A DNA stretch of 64,000 bases from Rhodanobacteraceae bacterium (GCA_030167125.1 CP126531.1:2644578-2708577), one strand, 5' to 3'. Positions 17,306 through 28,743 are shown, numbered from the stretch's first letter. The notes: generated by a model from the letters alone, not told the origin. Program-made: numbers and translations.

Positions 17306-17839
17306 ATGAAATCTTCCGCGCTATTGCTGTTCCTGGGACTCGCGGCTCTGCCGGCATGGTCGCTTGCCGCGGCACCAGAAGCGGACCCAGGCAACGCCCT
17401 CCGGATGTTCGTGGGAACCTGGCAGTCGCATGGCAGCTTCAGCACGCCCGGCGCGAAAAAACCAAAACACATGACCGGGATCAACGATTGCCGCTGGTCC
17501 GGCGGCACGCACTTGTTCCTGGTGTGCAACGGCGAGGCGCATGTCGAAGGCATGGCCGCGCCGCAATACCAACTTTCGGTGTACACGTTCGATCCGGTAT
17601 CGAAGCGTTACCGCTTTGCCGTAATCACGCCCAACCAGGATGTCGCCAGTCCCGACTTCGGTTTGCAGGGCAATACCTGGTCCTACTCCGGCAAGTTCAC
17701 GGGCAAGGACGGCAAAACGCATTGGTTCCGCACCCTCAACATCTTCGATTCACCCGACCACTACCGGTTCGAGATCCAATCCAGCGATGATGGCGATCGT
17801 TGGACCACCACGGGCAGCGGCGTCAGCACCCGGAAGTGA
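17306..17839 (+). CDS. exported hypothetical protein, DUF1579-like
   Basis: 177 residues from ATG 17306, 8-15 bases after AGGAGGAA. A signal peptide (MKSSALLLFLGLAALPAWSLAAA) precedes a beta-rich domain that opens with LRMFVGTWQSHGSF, the same FVGTW opening as the exported protein at 1026-1616, and ends with SSDDGDRWTTTGSGVSTRK. Two cysteines, in DCRWSGG and LVCNGEA, could pair. It resembles lipocalin-like DUF1579 proteins; no activity can be assigned. It is divergent from the lipid-transport operon and converges with nrtS. Confidence 0.7.
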   Translation: MKSSALLLFLGLAALPAWSLAAAPEADPGNALRMFVGTWQSHGSFSTPGAKKPKHMTGINDCRWSGGTHLFLVCNGEAHVEGMAAPQYQLSVYTFDPVSKRYRFAVITPNQDVASPDFGLQGNTWSYSGKFTGKDGKTHWFRTLNIFDSPDHYRFEIQSSDDGDRWTTTGSGVSTRK

Positions 17840-17903
17840 TATTCGAAACGCCAGCAGCGTCTTCAATGATCTGACCGGCTGATCCGGCGCGCCGACCGCC
17901 AAG

Positions 17904-18131
17904 TCAATGCCGCTGGTGCGCCAGCAGGCCGAAGTTCGACACGATGAAGGGCGTCAGGTAATTCAGCGCCAGCTTGGCCGCGAGCGGCGCGTTCATCACG
18001 CCGTGCAGCAACTCGTCGCCGTGGTTGAACAGGTTCAACCAACTGCCGACCACGAATGCGATCAGCAGCGTGCGTTTCAGATGCACCGGCGTGAACACCA
18101 CGCGCGCGAAAGTTCTCAGGGTCGCGATCAT
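17904..18131 (-). CDS. NrtS-like small membrane protein
   Basis: 75 residues with two hydrophobic segments (LIAFVVGSWLNLFNHGDELL and LNYLTPFIVSNFGLLAHQ). Length, the VGSWLNLFNHGD motif and the LTPFIVSNFG end match the small NrtS family, some members of which are annotated as nitrate/nitrite transporters on limited evidence. No nitrate-assimilation genes are nearby, so the substrate is open. The next upstream gene on the same strand is groEL, separated by repeats and a terminator, so nrtS probably has its own promoter in that 273-bp space. Confidence 0.7.
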   Translation of the reverse strand: MIATLRTFARVVFTPVHLKRTLLIAFVVGSWLNLFNHGDELLHGVMNAPLAAKLALNYLTPFIVSNFGLLAHQRH

Positions 18132-18204
18132 CGCGCGAGGATAGTGGCGCGCGGCACTTGTACAACGAAATGGATCCCGGCCTGCGCCGGAATGACGACG
18201 TGAA

Positions 18205-18230
18205 AAGCCCCGCGATCGCTCGCGGGGCTT
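18205..18230 (-). terminator. Rho-independent terminator of groES-groEL
   Basis: AAGCCCCGCGA-TCGC-TCGCGGGGCTT is an 11-bp perfect stem with a 4-base loop. Read on the minus strand the stem is followed by TTTTCAC, giving a U-run. It lies 175 bp beyond the groEL stop. Confidence 0.8.
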
Positions 18231-18370
18231 GGTACTTTCAGCGCCCTTCGACTTCGCCGCTTCGCGGCGCAGCCTGTCCTGAGCTTGACGAAGGGCTCAG
18301 GGCGAACGGCTTTGGACTTCCGGCGAGTTGAGCGCCCGGCTTCTTGGACGCTCGAACGAGCCGAGTTGAT

Positions 18371-18393
18371 CCGTCGCCGCTGCGCGGCGACGG
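18371..18393 (-). other. perfect hairpin just after groEL stop
   Basis: CCGTCGCCGC-TGC-GCGGCGACGG, a 10-bp stem starting 12 bp after the groEL stop codon on the minus strand. It lacks a U-run, so it more likely protects the groEL mRNA 3' end or is the stem of a repeat than terminates transcription. Confidence 0.5.
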
Positions 18394-18404
18394 ATAATCA
18401 AGTC

Positions 18405-20182
<1,778 letters not shown>

Positions 20183-20184
20183 CT

Positions 20185-20475
20185 TCAGCCTTCGATGATC
20201 GCCATCAGGTCTTCTTCGCGCATGACGAGCAGTTCCTCGCCATCGACCTTGACCTCGGTGCCGGAATACTTGCCGAACAGCACCTTGTCGCCGGCCTTGA
20301 CAGCAAGCGGACGGACCTTGCCGTCTTCGAGGATCTTGCCGGTGCCCACGGCGACCACTTCGCCCTTGATCGGCTTTTCGGTCGCGGTGTCGGGGATGAC
20401 GATGCCGCCGGCGGACTTGGTTTCCGCCTCGAGGCGCTTGATGATGACGCGGTCGTGCAACGGACGAAGCTTCAT
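20185..20475 (-). CDS. groES: co-chaperonin GroES
   Basis: 96 residues from ATG 20475; the frame's earlier start at 20523 would run into the CIRCE operator. The sequence [18 protein letters not shown], the mobile loop [15 protein letters not shown] with the IVI hydrophobic tripeptide that docks onto GroEL, and the ending [11 protein letters not shown] are typical. It caps the GroEL ring as a heptamer. It is the first gene of the groES-groEL operon. Confidence 0.99.
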   Translation of the reverse strand: MKLRPLHDRVIIKRLEAETKSAGGIVIPDTATEKPIKGEVVAVGTGKILEDGKVRPLAVKAGDKVLFGKYSGTEVKVDGEELLVMREEDLMAIIEG

Positions 20476-20516
20476 ATCGACTCCAGCTGCGTTGGGTTGG
20501 GAAAGGGTTGGCGTTG

Positions 20517-20543
20517 TTAGCACTCAACAACGGCGAGTGCTAA
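20517..20543. promoter_or_regulatory. CIRCE operator (HrcA site)
   Basis: TTAGCACTC (20517-20525), nine bases, GAGTGCTAA (20535-20543): a perfect match to the CIRCE consensus. It lies 42 bp upstream of groES and touches the -10 box, so HrcA bound here would block transcription until heat stress inactivates it. Confidence 0.97.
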
Positions 20544-20570
20544 TTGTAGGTCCGGAAAATCCGGTTTCAA
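20543..20570 (-). promoter_or_regulatory. groES-groEL sigma70-type promoter
   Basis: On the minus strand TTGAAA (20570-20565), a 16-bp spacer and TACAAT (20548-20543) form a near-consensus vegetative promoter whose -10 box abuts the CIRCE operator. The expected transcription start falls within CIRCE. Confidence 0.7.
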
Positions 20571-20649
20571 GAGGCGGACTGGGGCTGGGAACGAGTGGAA
20601 CCGGGTACGCTGTTCGCAAGCCCCCGCCCCCAGACCCCAGCCCCGCTTC

Positions 20650-20967
20650 ATGTTGTTGCTCGCCCTCTCCACCTGCCCCGACCCCGAAACCGCGGCGCGG
20701 ATCGCCCGCGCGCTGATCGAGGAACGGCTGGCGGCCTGCGTGAACCGGCTTCCCGGCGTCCAGTCGACCTATCGCTGGCAGGGCGAGATCCACGACGACG
20801 CCGAGGTGCTATTGCTGATCAAGACCACGCGCGAACGCTTCGCCGCCCTGCGCAAGCGCCTGGTCGAATTGCATCCCTACGCGCTGCCGGAACTCGTGGC
20901 CATCGAAATGGCCGAAGGCCTGCCGGCGTACCTCGAATGGCTGGCGCGCGAAACCGCCGGCCCGTGA
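20650..20967 (+). CDS. cutA: divalent-cation tolerance protein CutA
   Basis: 105 residues, matching CutA1 length. The pattern LALSTCPDPETAARIARAL, IEERLAACVNRLPGVQSTY, RWQGEIHDDAEVLLLIKTT and HPYALPELVAIEM is characteristic; the Cys in AACVNR is conserved. CutA1 is a very stable cytoplasmic trimer linked to copper tolerance, though its biochemical role is unsettled. The 106 bp between it and groES contain a 'ccccagaccccagcccc' repeat close to its start. It lies upstream of dsbD on the same strand, an arrangement common in gammaproteobacteria (groESL-cutA-dsbD). Confidence 0.94.
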   Translation: MLLLALSTCPDPETAARIARALIEERLAACVNRLPGVQSTYRWQGEIHDDAEVLLLIKTTRERFAALRKRLVELHPYALPELVAIEMAEGLPAYLEWLARETAGP

Positions 20968-21106
20968 GTGGCGGCCCCTGCGCCGGCCTGCGAGAATCTT
21001 CGGTCTTCGACAATTTTTGAACCGAAGCTGCCGCGCGGCGCACTCAATCCGGGTTGCCACGCCATTGAACCGCATGTGCGGTTCGTCGCTCGATGTGATT
21101 CCTGAC

Positions 21107-22909
21107 ATGCCCGTTGTCCGCCGATTCCCCTCGCCCTTGCTGCTGTTCGCGACGTTGCTGCTCGCCGCGGCCGGCGCCTTCGCGCAAAGCGTGAGTCCCG
21201 GCGATGGCCTGCTGCAGGTGACGCAGGCGTTCGCGCTGAAGGCGAGCATTGCCAAACCCGGCGCGGTCGCGCTGCATTTCGACATCGCGCCGCACTATTA
21301 CCTGTACCGCGGCCGCATCCACGCGAAGATCCTGACGCCCGGCATCGCGGCCGGCGCGCTGCGGACGCCTGCAGGCATCAAGGAGCACGATCCCTATCTC
21401 GGCGACGTCGAGATCTATCACGGCGCGATCGATGCATCGCAGCCGTACAGCGCGGCCGGCGCGATGCCCGCGATGCTGAAAGTCGAAGTGAGCTATCAGG
21501 GCTGCCACGAAGTCGAGCCCAGGATCTGTTATCCGCCGAATACGCAGACTTTCACCTTGCCGACGTCCGGCGGCGGACCGGTCGGCGCGGCAGATGGCGG
21601 GGACGGGGCGGCGCGCAATCCGATCACCGCTTCGCTGGCGACGACGTCCCGCGCACCGGCGTCCGTCGATGCGGCCAATGCGCAGGTCGCGGGTCCGATC
21701 GACATGGGCCTCGCATTCGCCTTGCTGCTCGCTTTCATCGGCGGGTTGATCCTGAACCTGATGCCCTGCGTGTTGCCGGTGCTGGCGATCAAGGCGGTCG
21801 GCGTGCTGGAGAGCGGCGAGTCGCGCCAGCGTGCACGTGCGCACGCGCTGGCCTACGCCGCAGGCGTGATCGCAACCTTTCTCGCGATCGGGCTCGCCAT
21901 CCTGGGCCTGCGCGGCGCCGGCCATGCGGTCGGTTGGGGCACGCAGTTGCAGCAGCCGCTGATCGTCGCGGTGCTGGCGTGCGTGTTGTTCGCGGTGGGC
22001 TTGTCGATGTCGGGCGTGGTGCAGTTCGGCGCGGGCCTCGGCAATCTCGGCAGCGGCTTGACGCAGCGCGGCGGCGCGGCCGGACACTTCTTCACCGGCG
22101 TGCTGGCGGTGGTCGTCGCCAGCCCCTGCACCGCGCCGTTCATGGGCGTCGCGCTGGCCTACGCGTTGGTGGCGCCGCCTTCGCACGAATTGCTGGTGAT
22201 GCTGGCGCTCGGGATCGGGCTGGCCTTGCCGCTGACGCTGATCGGCCTCGTACCCGCACTGGCGCGGCTGCTGCCGAAACCCGGACGCTGGATGGAAACG
22301 CTGAAACAGATCCTCGCGTTCCCGATGTATTTGTCGGCCGTGTGGCTGGTGTGGGTGCTCGCACACCAGCGCGGCGCAGACGCGGTGGCGCTGGTGCTGG
22401 TGACGATGGTGTTGCTGGCCGCGGCGTCTTGGTGGCATGGCCGCGGCGGTCCGGCGCGGCGGATCGGACACGCGTTCACGCTGGCGCTGGTGCTGGCCGG
22501 ACTGGCATCGTTGTACGCAATTGCGCAGGTCGCACCGCCTGCGCGCGCCGCGGCATCGGATGGAAGCAGCGTCGCTTTCAGCCCCGTGAAACTGCAATCG
22601 CTGCGTGCGGCCGGCACGCCGGTGTTCGTGGACATCGGCGCGGACTGGTGCGTCACCTGCAAGGCCAACGAATACGCGGTGCTGGACACGCGGGGCTTCA
22701 AGAACCTGCTCGCGCAAACCGGCGCCGTTTACATGAAGGGCGACTGGACCGACGTTGATCCCGAGATCGGCGCGTACCTCAAGCAGTTCCATTCGCCGGG
22801 CGTGCCGCTGTACGTGGTGTATCCGCGCGGCGGCGGCGCGGGGCGCGCGCTGCCGACGGTGCTGACGGCTTCCGTGGTTCGCGCGGCGCTGGAAACCGCC
22901 TCGCGATGA
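21107..22909 (+). CDS. dsbD: thiol:disulfide interchange protein DsbD
   Basis: 600 residues from the ATG that opens a signal peptide (MPVVRRFPSPLLLFATLLLA); earlier in-frame starts lack one. All three electron-relay domains are seen. The periplasmic alpha domain has Cys133 and Cys141 (YQGCHEVEPRICYPP). The eight-helix membrane domain has Cys221 (LMPCVLPVLAIKA) and Cys341 (ASPCTAPFMG). The C-terminal thioredoxin domain has Cys515-x2-Cys518 (DWCVTCK). It carries electrons from cytoplasmic thioredoxin to periplasmic DsbC/G-type and CcmG-type proteins. Its stop overlaps the start of a TlpA-like gene, a likely client. Confidence 0.96.
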   Translation: MPVVRRFPSPLLLFATLLLAAAGAFAQSVSPGDGLLQVTQAFALKASIAKPGAVALHFDIAPHYYLYRGRIHAKILTPGIAAGALRTPAGIKEHDPYLGDVEIYHGAIDASQPYSAAGAMPAMLKVEVSYQGCHEVEPRICYPPNTQTFTLPTSGGGPVGAADGGDGAARNPITASLATTSRAPASVDAANAQVAGPIDMGLAFALLLAFIGGLILNLMPCVLPVLAIKAVGVLESGESRQRARAHALAYAAGVIATFLAIGLAILGLRGAGHAVGWGTQLQQPLIVAVLACVLFAVGLSMSGVVQFGAGLGNLGSGLTQRGGAAGHFFTGVLAVVVASPCTAPFMGVALAYALVAPPSHELLVMLALGIGLALPLTLIGLVPALARLLPKPGRWMETLKQILAFPMYLSAVWLVWVLAHQRGADAVALVLVTMVLLAAASWWHGRGGPARRIGHAFTLALVLAGLASLYAIAQVAPPARAAASDGSSVAFSPVKLQSLRAAGTPVFVDIGADWCVTCKANEYAVLDTRGFKNLLAQTGAVYMKGDWTDVDPEIGAYLKQFHSPGVPLYVVYPRGGGAGRALPTVLTASVVRAALETASR

Positions 22910-23472
22910 TGGATCGACGCACCTGGTTGATCCTGGCGCTTGCCTGCGCCGCCGCCGCCGGTGGCTGGTGGCTGCAGAACGGCTGGACGAACCGGATGCC
23001 GGATCAGCCACCCGCGCCCGCCGGTGTCAAAACCTTCGCGGCAGGCGATGTCGCCAGCGGCTACACGCTGCCCAATCTCGAAGGCCGTCCCACGACGCTC
23101 GCCAAGTGGCATGGCAAGGTCGTGCTGCTGAACTTCTGGGCCAGCTGGTGCGTACCGTGCCTCAAGGAGATGCCGTTGTTGGCGAACTTCCAGCGCGCCC
23201 ACGCGGCCGACGGCGTGCAGGTGGTCGGCGTGGCGATGGAACAGCCGCAATCCGCCGCCGCGTTCCTGAAACGCGTGGCTGTCGGTTACCCCATCCTGAC
23301 CGGCATCGACGCCGATCCGGTGCCGACTACCGTGTTCGGCGACACCGCCGGGCTGCTGCCGTACAGCGTGCTGATCGGCCGTGACGGGCGCATTCTCGAA
23401 ACCAAACTCGGGCCGCTGGACGAGGGGCTGCTCGACGATTGGCTGAAGGAAGGCGCGGCCAGCACGCCGTAA
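22906..23472 (+). CDS. TlpA/ResA-family thioredoxin-like protein
   Basis: 188 residues. An N-terminal anchor (TWLILALACAAAAGGWWLQ) holds a periplasmic thioredoxin-fold domain with active-site WCVPC (Cys82, Cys85) in LLNFWASWCVPCLKEMP and a cis-proline region (GLLPYSVLIGRDG). TlpA/ResA proteins reduce periplasmic disulfides, for example in cytochrome c maturation. The ATG overlaps the dsbD stop, implying translational coupling and that DsbD keeps it reduced. The specific client protein is not evident. Confidence 0.92.
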   Translation: MMDRRTWLILALACAAAAGGWWLQNGWTNRMPDQPPAPAGVKTFAAGDVASGYTLPNLEGRPTTLAKWHGKVVLLNFWASWCVPCLKEMPLLANFQRAHAADGVQVVGVAMEQPQSAAAFLKRVAVGYPILTGIDADPVPTTVFGDTAGLLPYSVLIGRDGRILETKLGPLDEGLLDDWLKEGAASTP

Positions 23473-23586
23473 AACGTGACCCTATTTTCGCCAAACTCCA
23501 GCGATCCACCGCGGAACGCTGGACAAATCGTGAATGACAGTTCAGACTGCGCGGCTTCCGGCTCCGGCCGCGGTCCCTGCTGAAGC

Positions 23587-24030
23587 GTGGCGAAGATTCT
23601 GGTCCTTCATGGTCCCAACCTCAACCTGCTCGGCGAACGCGAGCCGGAGGTGTACGGCCGCACCACGCTGGCCGACATCGACGTCACGCTGATCCGGCAA
23701 GCCGAAGCGGCCGGCCACACGCTGACCAGCTGCCAGTCGAACGCCGAACACGAGCTCGTCGAGCGGGTGCAGGCGGCCAAACGCGACACCACGGCCTTCA
23801 TCCTCATCAACCCGGCGGCGTTCACGCACACCTCGGTGGCGCTGCGCGACGCGCTGGCCGCCGTCGCGATTCCTTTCATCGAAGTCCACCTGTCGAATCC
23901 GCACGCGCGTGAACCGTTCCGCCGCCAATCGTATTTTTCCGACCTGGCCGCGGGCGTCGTCGCCGGTTTCGGCGCCGACAGTTACCGCTACGCGCTGGAC
24001 GCCGCAATCAAGCGGCTTGCCGGCGCCTGA
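23587..24030 (+). CDS. aroQ: type II 3-dehydroquinate dehydratase
   Basis: 147 residues from a GTG start at 23587. The sequence [73 protein letters not shown] and the following YFSD-containing segment match the dodecameric type II enzyme, with the catalytic Tyr in EVYG and the His in EVHLSN. It catalyses the third step of the shikimate pathway. It lies directly upstream of accB, the usual gammaproteobacterial order aroQ-accB-accC. Confidence 0.97.
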   Translation: MAKILVLHGPNLNLLGEREPEVYGRTTLADIDVTLIRQAEAAGHTLTSCQSNAEHELVERVQAAKRDTTAFILINPAAFTHTSVALRDALAAVAIPFIEVHLSNPHAREPFRRQSYFSDLAAGVVAGFGADSYRYALDAAIKRLAGA

Positions 24031-24057
24031 CCCTCATCCGTACACAGCGAGACCGTC

Positions 24058-24537
24058 ATGGATCTCAGAAAAGTCAAAAAACTGATCGAACTGCTGGAAG
24101 AATCGAATCTCTCGGAACTCGAGATCAAGGAAGGCGAGGAAGTCGTCCGTCTGTCGCGTTTTCCTGCAGCCGGCATGCCTGCGCCGCAGGTGATCGCCGC
24201 GCCCGCGCCCGTTGCCGCCGCACCCGTGGCGACGCCCGCGCCGGCTGCAGCAGCGCCGGCGTCCACCACGAGCGCAACGCCGACAGAACCCGGCCTGCCA
24301 CCGGGCACCGTGGTGCGTTCGCCGATGGTCGGCACCTTCTACGCCGCGTCCTCGCCGGGCGCGGAAGCGTTCGTGAAGGTCGGCCAGCAGGTCAAGGTCG
24401 GCGATCCGCTGGGCGTGATCGAAGCCATGAAGATGTTCAACCAGATCGAGGCCGAAGTCGCCGGCACCGTGCTCGCCATCGTGGCCGAAAACGGCCAGGC
24501 GGTGGAATTCGATCAACCGCTGTTCGTCATCGGTTGA
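24058..24537 (+). CDS. accB: biotin carboxyl carrier protein of acetyl-CoA carboxylase
   Basis: 159 residues. The N-terminal helix ([20 protein letters not shown]) is followed by an Ala/Pro-rich linker (about 37-80) and a biotinyl domain with [12 protein letters not shown]; Lys125 is the biotinylation site, and the 'thumb' region is present before it. It carries carboxybiotin between biotin carboxylase and the carboxyltransferase in the first step of fatty-acid synthesis. It lies 27 bp after aroQ and 5 bp before accC, an operon. Confidence 0.98.
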   Translation: MDLRKVKKLIELLEESNLSELEIKEGEEVVRLSRFPAAGMPAPQVIAAPAPVAAAPVATPAPAAAAPASTTSATPTEPGLPPGTVVRSPMVGTFYAASSPGAEAFVKVGQQVKVGDPLGVIEAMKMFNQIEAEVAGTVLAIVAENGQAVEFDQPLFVIG

Positions 24538-24542
24538 GCGCC

Positions 24543-25913
24543 ATGCTGGATAAAGTGTTGATCGCGAACCGCGGCGAAATCGCGCTGCGCGTGCTGCGCG
24601 CCTGCCAGACCATGGGCATCAAGACGGTCGCGGTGCATTCGACCGCCGACAGCAACCTGAAGCACGTGGGCATGGCGGATGAATCCATCTGCATCGGCCC
24701 CGCGCCGTCCGCGCAAAGTTACCTCAACATTCCGGCGATCATCGCGGCGGCGGAAGTCACCGATGCTTCGGCGATCCATCCGGGCTACGGCTTCCTTTCC
24801 GAAAACGCCGACTTCGCCGAACAGGTCGAGCAATCGGGCTTCATCTTCGTGGGTCCGACCGCGCCGGTGATCCGGATGATGGGCGACAAGGTGGAAGCCA
24901 TCAAGGCGATGAAGGCGGCGGGCGTGCCATGCGTGCCGGGTTCCGACGGCCCGCTGGACGACGACGTCGAACGCAGCATGCGGATCGCGCGCGAAATCGG
25001 CTACCCGGTGCTGATCAAGGCCGCGGGCGGCGGCGGCGGGCGCGGCATGCGCGACGTGCACACCGAGGCCCATCTCGGCAACGCGATCGCGACCACGCGA
25101 GCGGAAGCGCGCGCCGCGTTCGGCAACGATCAGGTGTACATGGAGAAGTTCCTGGAGAATCCACGCCACGTGGAAATCCAGGTGCTGGCCGATGGACAGG
25201 GCAACGCGATCCACCTGTGCGAGCGCGACTGCTCGATGCAGCGCCGCCACCAGAAAGTCGTCGAGGAAGCGCCCGCGCCCGGCATCACGCCCGAGATGCG
25301 CGCCGAGATCGGCAAGATCTGCACCGACGCCTGCATTCGCATCGGCTATCGCGGCGCCGGCACGTTCGAGTTCCTGTTCCAGGACGGCAAGTTTTATTTC
25401 ATCGAGATGAACACGCGCATCCAGGTGGAACACCCGGTCACGGAATTGATCACCGGTGTCGATCTCGTGCGCGAACAATTGCTGATCGCGGCCGGCCAGC
25501 CGCTGTCGATCAGGCAGGAAGACATCGTGCCGCGCGGCCACGCCATCGAGTGCCGCATCAACGCGGAAGACCCCGACACCTTCATGCCCAGCCCCGGCAC
25601 CGTAAAACGATTCGAAGCGCCGGGCGGCCCCGGCGTGCGCATCGACACGCACCTGTACGACGGCTACAGGATTCCGCCGAACTACGATTCGATGATCGGC
25701 AAGCTGATCGTGCACGGCTTCGATCGCAAGACCGCGATCGCGCGGATGCGCACCGCGCTCAGCGAAACCGTGATTGAAGGCGTCAAGACCAACCTGCCGC
25801 TGCAGCAGCGCATCATGGCGGACTCGGGTTTCAAGCACGGCGGGCGCAACATCCACTACCTCGAAAAGCGCATCCGCGAGCAGAAAGAAAAAGGCATGGG
25901 GCTGGGGAGCTGA
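24543..25913 (+). CDS. accC: biotin carboxylase of acetyl-CoA carboxylase
   Basis: 456 residues from ATG 24543; an in-frame TTG at 24534 inside the accB stop region is unlikely. [20 protein letters not shown], the ATP-grasp glycine loop [27 protein letters not shown], and the active-site segment [18 protein letters not shown] are diagnostic. It carboxylates biotin on AccB using ATP and bicarbonate. It follows accB by 5 bp. After the stop, a 148-bp palindromic repeat region separates it from prmA. Confidence 0.98.
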   Translation: MLDKVLIANRGEIALRVLRACQTMGIKTVAVHSTADSNLKHVGMADESICIGPAPSAQSYLNIPAIIAAAEVTDASAIHPGYGFLSENADFAEQVEQSGFIFVGPTAPVIRMMGDKVEAIKAMKAAGVPCVPGSDGPLDDDVERSMRIAREIGYPVLIKAAGGGGGRGMRDVHTEAHLGNAIATTRAEARAAFGNDQVYMEKFLENPRHVEIQVLADGQGNAIHLCERDCSMQRRHQKVVEEAPAPGITPEMRAEIGKICTDACIRIGYRGAGTFEFLFQDGKFYFIEMNTRIQVEHPVTELITGVDLVREQLLIAAGQPLSIRQEDIVPRGHAIECRINAEDPDTFMPSPGTVKRFEAPGGPGVRIDTHLYDGYRIPPNYDSMIGKLIVHGFDRKTAIARMRTALSETVIEGVKTNLPLQQRIMADSGFKHGGRNIHYLEKRIREQKEKGMGLGS

Positions 25914-25918
25914 GATCT

Positions 25919-26032
25919 ACCCCCTTCCGCAGGAAGGGGGTCGCGTGCCGAAGGCACGCGGGGGGATGTATTCGATACGCACACATCAAAGCCATCCCCC
26001 TCGATCCCCCTTCGTTCCGAAGGGGGAGGAAA
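25919..26032. repeat. palindromic repeat pair between accC and prmA
   Basis: The left part, CCCCCTTCC-GCA-GGAAGGGGG, then CGTGCCGAAGGCACG, makes two adjacent hairpins; the right part holds CCCCCTT..TCCGAAGGGGGA after a second CCCCCT run. The 'catccccct...cccccttc' arms pair with 'gaagggggt...ggggggatg', giving a composite palindrome. It looks like a dispersed intergenic repeat inserted in a conserved operon. Confidence 0.6.
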
Positions 26033-26061
26033 ATCGGTTGCCCAATCTGCGCGCGATAACC

Positions 26062-26967
26062 ATGCCCTGGCTCGAACTGCGACTCACGATCGACGCCGCG
26101 CAGCAACCGCGCGCGGAAGCCGCGCTGGAGGAACTTGGCGCGTTGTCGGTGACGCTGATGGACGCCGACGCCGACACGCCCGACGAGGCCGCGATCTTCG
26201 AACCGGGCGTCGGCGAAACGCCACTGTGGCGCTCGCTGACCTTGCTCGCGTTGTTCGACGCCGATGCGGACCGTCGCGGCCTCGTGCACCTGCTGCACGA
26301 CGCACTGCCCGAACTCGCGCCGGATCGCGTCGCGTTCCGCGAAGTCGCCGACCAGGATTGGGAACGTGCGTGGATGGACCGTTACCAGCCGATGCAATTT
26401 GGGCGGCGGTTGTGGATTTATCCCTGGAACGTGGCACCGCCGCACGATGATCGCGAATCAATCATCGTTCGTCTCGATCCCGGCCTCGCCTTCGGCACCG
26501 GCACGCATCCGACCACCGCGCTGTGCCTGGAATGGCTGGATGGCCTCGATCTGGCAAACAAGACCGTCATCGATTACGGCTGCGGTTCCGGCGTACTCGC
26601 GATCGCCGCGCTGAAGCTCGGCGCCGCGCGCGCGATCGGCATCGACAACGATCCGCAGGCGCTCACCGCCACGCGCGACAATGCTGCGCGGAACGATGTT
26701 GCGGAAAGGCTGCACGTTTGCCTGCCCGATGAACTTCCCCGCGACACGCGCGCCGACGTGTTCGTCGCCAATATCCTTGCCGGGCCGCTCGCCGAACTTG
26801 CACCGCTGTTTGCGTCGCTCTGCAAACCCGGTGCGCCGTTCGCGTTGTCGGGCATCCTGGCCGGACAGGAAACCGAACTGCTGGAACGCTATCGCGCCTG
26901 CGGTTTCGCCGACCTGCGCAGCGCGCGCCGCGAAGACTGGATCCGCATCGACGGCGTGCGCGGGTAA
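26062..26967 (+). CDS. prmA: ribosomal protein L11 methyltransferase
   Basis: 301 residues from ATG 26062. The N-terminal domain begins MPWLELRLTIDAAQQPRAEA and contains DQDWERAWMDRYQPMQFG. The methyltransferase domain has FGTGTHPTTALCLEWLD, motif I VIDYGCGSGVLAIAALKLGA, GIDNDPQAL and the VANILAGPL loop. It trimethylates lysines and the N-terminus of ribosomal protein L11. It is the usual neighbour of accBC in gammaproteobacteria. Confidence 0.97.
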   Translation: MPWLELRLTIDAAQQPRAEAALEELGALSVTLMDADADTPDEAAIFEPGVGETPLWRSLTLLALFDADADRRGLVHLLHDALPELAPDRVAFREVADQDWERAWMDRYQPMQFGRRLWIYPWNVAPPHDDRESIIVRLDPGLAFGTGTHPTTALCLEWLDGLDLANKTVIDYGCGSGVLAIAALKLGAARAIGIDNDPQALTATRDNAARNDVAERLHVCLPDELPRDTRADVFVANILAGPLAELAPLFASLCKPGAPFALSGILAGQETELLERYRACGFADLRSARREDWIRIDGVRG

Positions 26968-27003
26968 CACTTCGCCACACGCGCCGTGGCCTACAATCGC
27001 GGC

Positions 27004-28359
27004 ATGTACACCCAGTGCCCGCAGTGCCGGACGATTTTCGAGATCGACGAGGATGCCCTGCAGGCCTCGCTCGGCATCGTCCGCTGCGGCCACTGCGCCG
27101 AACGTTTCGATGCGCTGCGCACCCTCAGCGATACGCTGCCGACGGATCTTGACACAACGCTGCCGGAACATGATCCCGATGCGCTCGCGCCGACGCTAAC
27201 CTCGGCGGTGTCGCCCGAGGCCATGCAGGCGGCGGCGAAACCCGCGCGGCCGTGGGCGACATCATCGTCCGGAAACGATTCCGCCACACACGTCGGCGAG
27301 GCATGGTTCGACGCGCTGGCGGGCGATCGCACACGTGCGCTGATCGCGGACGCGGCGGGCCTTCCGCCCGAAGCGATACAGGGCGACGCGGCATGGCAAC
27401 TGACCGACGTGCCGGTGCAGACGCGCTTTGCCGAGCTCGACATCATTCCGATGGCGAATGGCGAAGACGCGATGAAAACCGGCATTCCGGACGCCATCCC
27501 GCCTGCATCCGCCGATGCCGAAGCAGCCGAATCGGAACCATTCACCGACGCGTGGGGATTGGACATCCCCGAGGTTGAGGTCACCGAAGCTGCGCCATCC
27601 GAAGCGGCGTCGGCCATCGGCGAGGCCGAATCGTTGCCTTCGGAAGATGCGCCGGCGGAATTTGTGGATGATCTCGACGCCGCGGTTGACCTGCCCACCC
27701 CTGAAATCGAATCCGGACCCGATGCATGGCTGCCGGAAGGCGAGTTCCAGGCGGGTAACGGATCGACTCCACACGCCGACATCGCGGGCCACGAAGACCT
27801 CGCATCGATCGAATCGCAGGACGAAGCTGCAACCGAGGAATCAGAAGCCGCCGAACCCGTCTATGTCCCGCCGCGCCGGCGCCGCATCCGCCGCAGCGAT
27901 GGGTTGTGGGCGCTCGGTTGCGTGGTGCTGGCACTGGTGCTCGCCGCGCAGATCGCCTGGGCCAGCCGCGTGGCGCTGGTTCGCGATCCGACGACGCAGG
28001 CGCAAGCGCTGCGCATCTGCGCGCGCGTCGATTGCCGGCTGCCGCCGATCCGCGACATTGCCAAGCTGGAACTGCTCTCGCGCGACATCCGTCCCGACCC
28101 CGACGCGGCCGGTGCGCTCGCGATCACGGCGACGTTCCGCAACGATGCGCCCTTCCGCCAATCGTGGCCAGTCGTGGTGGTCGAACTGACCGACCTCGAC
28201 AACAACGTCGTCGCGATGCGCCGTTTCCGGCCGCCGGAATACATGCCCGATCCGGCCCGCCGCGCCGCCGGCATCGCGCCCGGCGCGACCGCCGCGGTGG
28301 CGTTCGAAGTTGCCGATCCGGGCAAGCGCGCGGTGTCGTTCCACTTCGGCTTCGATTGA
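27004..28359 (+). CDS. zinc-ribbon, DUF3426 membrane protein
   Basis: 451 residues from ATG 27004. An MJ0042-type zinc ribbon at the N-terminus ([15 protein letters not shown]...CGHC) is followed by about 230 acidic, low-complexity residues rich in Ala, Glu and Asp. A single transmembrane segment follows ([18 protein letters not shown]), then a DUF3426 domain ([18 protein letters not shown] ... [20 protein letters not shown]). It occupies the conserved position between prmA and fis. The zinc ribbon would be cytoplasmic and DUF3426 periplasmic. Function is unknown; membrane-spanning signalling is speculation. Confidence 0.85.
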   Translation: MYTQCPQCRTIFEIDEDALQASLGIVRCGHCAERFDALRTLSDTLPTDLDTTLPEHDPDALAPTLTSAVSPEAMQAAAKPARPWATSSSGNDSATHVGEAWFDALAGDRTRALIADAAGLPPEAIQGDAAWQLTDVPVQTRFAELDIIPMANGEDAMKTGIPDAIPPASADAEAAESEPFTDAWGLDIPEVEVTEAAPSEAASAIGEAESLPSEDAPAEFVDDLDAAVDLPTPEIESGPDAWLPEGEFQAGNGSTPHADIAGHEDLASIESQDEAATEESEAAEPVYVPPRRRRIRRSDGLWALGCVVLALVLAAQIAWASRVALVRDPTTQAQALRICARVDCRLPPIRDIAKLELLSRDIRPDPDAAGALAITATFRNDAPFRQSWPVVVVELTDLDNNVVAMRRFRPPEYMPDPARRAAGIAPGATAAVAFEVADPGKRAVSFHFGFD

Positions 28360-28432
28360 TCCCGCGGGGCTGCTAGACTCGTCGGTTCGCGCTCGTCCGC
28401 GCGGCACGCACGCCCGTCCAATCCCGTCGATC

Positions 28433-28723
28433 GTGGATACCCGCTCCCCGCCTTCCGCACCAACCGTCCAGGCCGAACCGCCACGCATCGGCAGTCCGAC
28501 GCTGGGCGAGTGCATGGCGTCCAGCGCGCGCCGCTATCTCGCCGACCTGGACGGCACGCCTTGCCGCGAGGGCCTGTATGCGCGGCTGCTGCGCGAAGTG
28601 GAGGCGCCGTTGCTGCGCGAAGTGCTGGCGTGGAGCGAAGGCAACCAGTGCCGCGCCGCCGAGGTGCTGGGCATCCATCGCGCCACGCTGCGCAAGAAAC
28701 TGCGCGAACTCGGCATCGTTTGA
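28433..28723 (+). CDS. fis: DNA-binding protein Fis
   Basis: 96 residues from a GTG at 28433; an ATG at 28514 would cut into the conserved domain. The C-terminal half ([40 protein letters not shown]) closely follows E. coli Fis, including the helix-turn-helix. Fis is a nucleoid-associated protein that bends DNA and stimulates rRNA transcription, recombination and replication. In enterobacteria it pairs with dusB; here it sits between the DUF3426 gene and purH, the usual Xanthomonadales order. Confidence 0.92.
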   Translation: MDTRSPPSAPTVQAEPPRIGSPTLGECMASSARRYLADLDGTPCREGLYARLLREVEAPLLREVLAWSEGNQCRAAEVLGIHRATLRKKLRELGIV

Positions 28724-28743
28724 CAGGGGGAAAACGCATCTCC

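Larger units (their letters stand above)
18132..18404. repeat. intergenic region with dispersed repeats between nrtS and groEL
   Basis: This 273-bp gap has no gene. It contains a fragment like the common 'cggcctgcgccggaatgacg' repeat (18178-18200), the groEL terminator (18205-18230), and a nested palindromic repeat (18243-18306) in which GCCCTTCG pairs with CGAAGGGC and CCTGAGC pairs with GCTCAGG. Repeats of this 'cctgtcctgagc...gaagggctcaggg' type are widespread in proteobacterial intergenic DNA. Confidence 0.65.

Noticed and set aside
24534..24542. TTG start for accC three codons before the ATG
   Set aside because: It lies inside the accB stop region, whereas the ATG at 24543 gives the canonical [12 protein letters not shown]-terminus.
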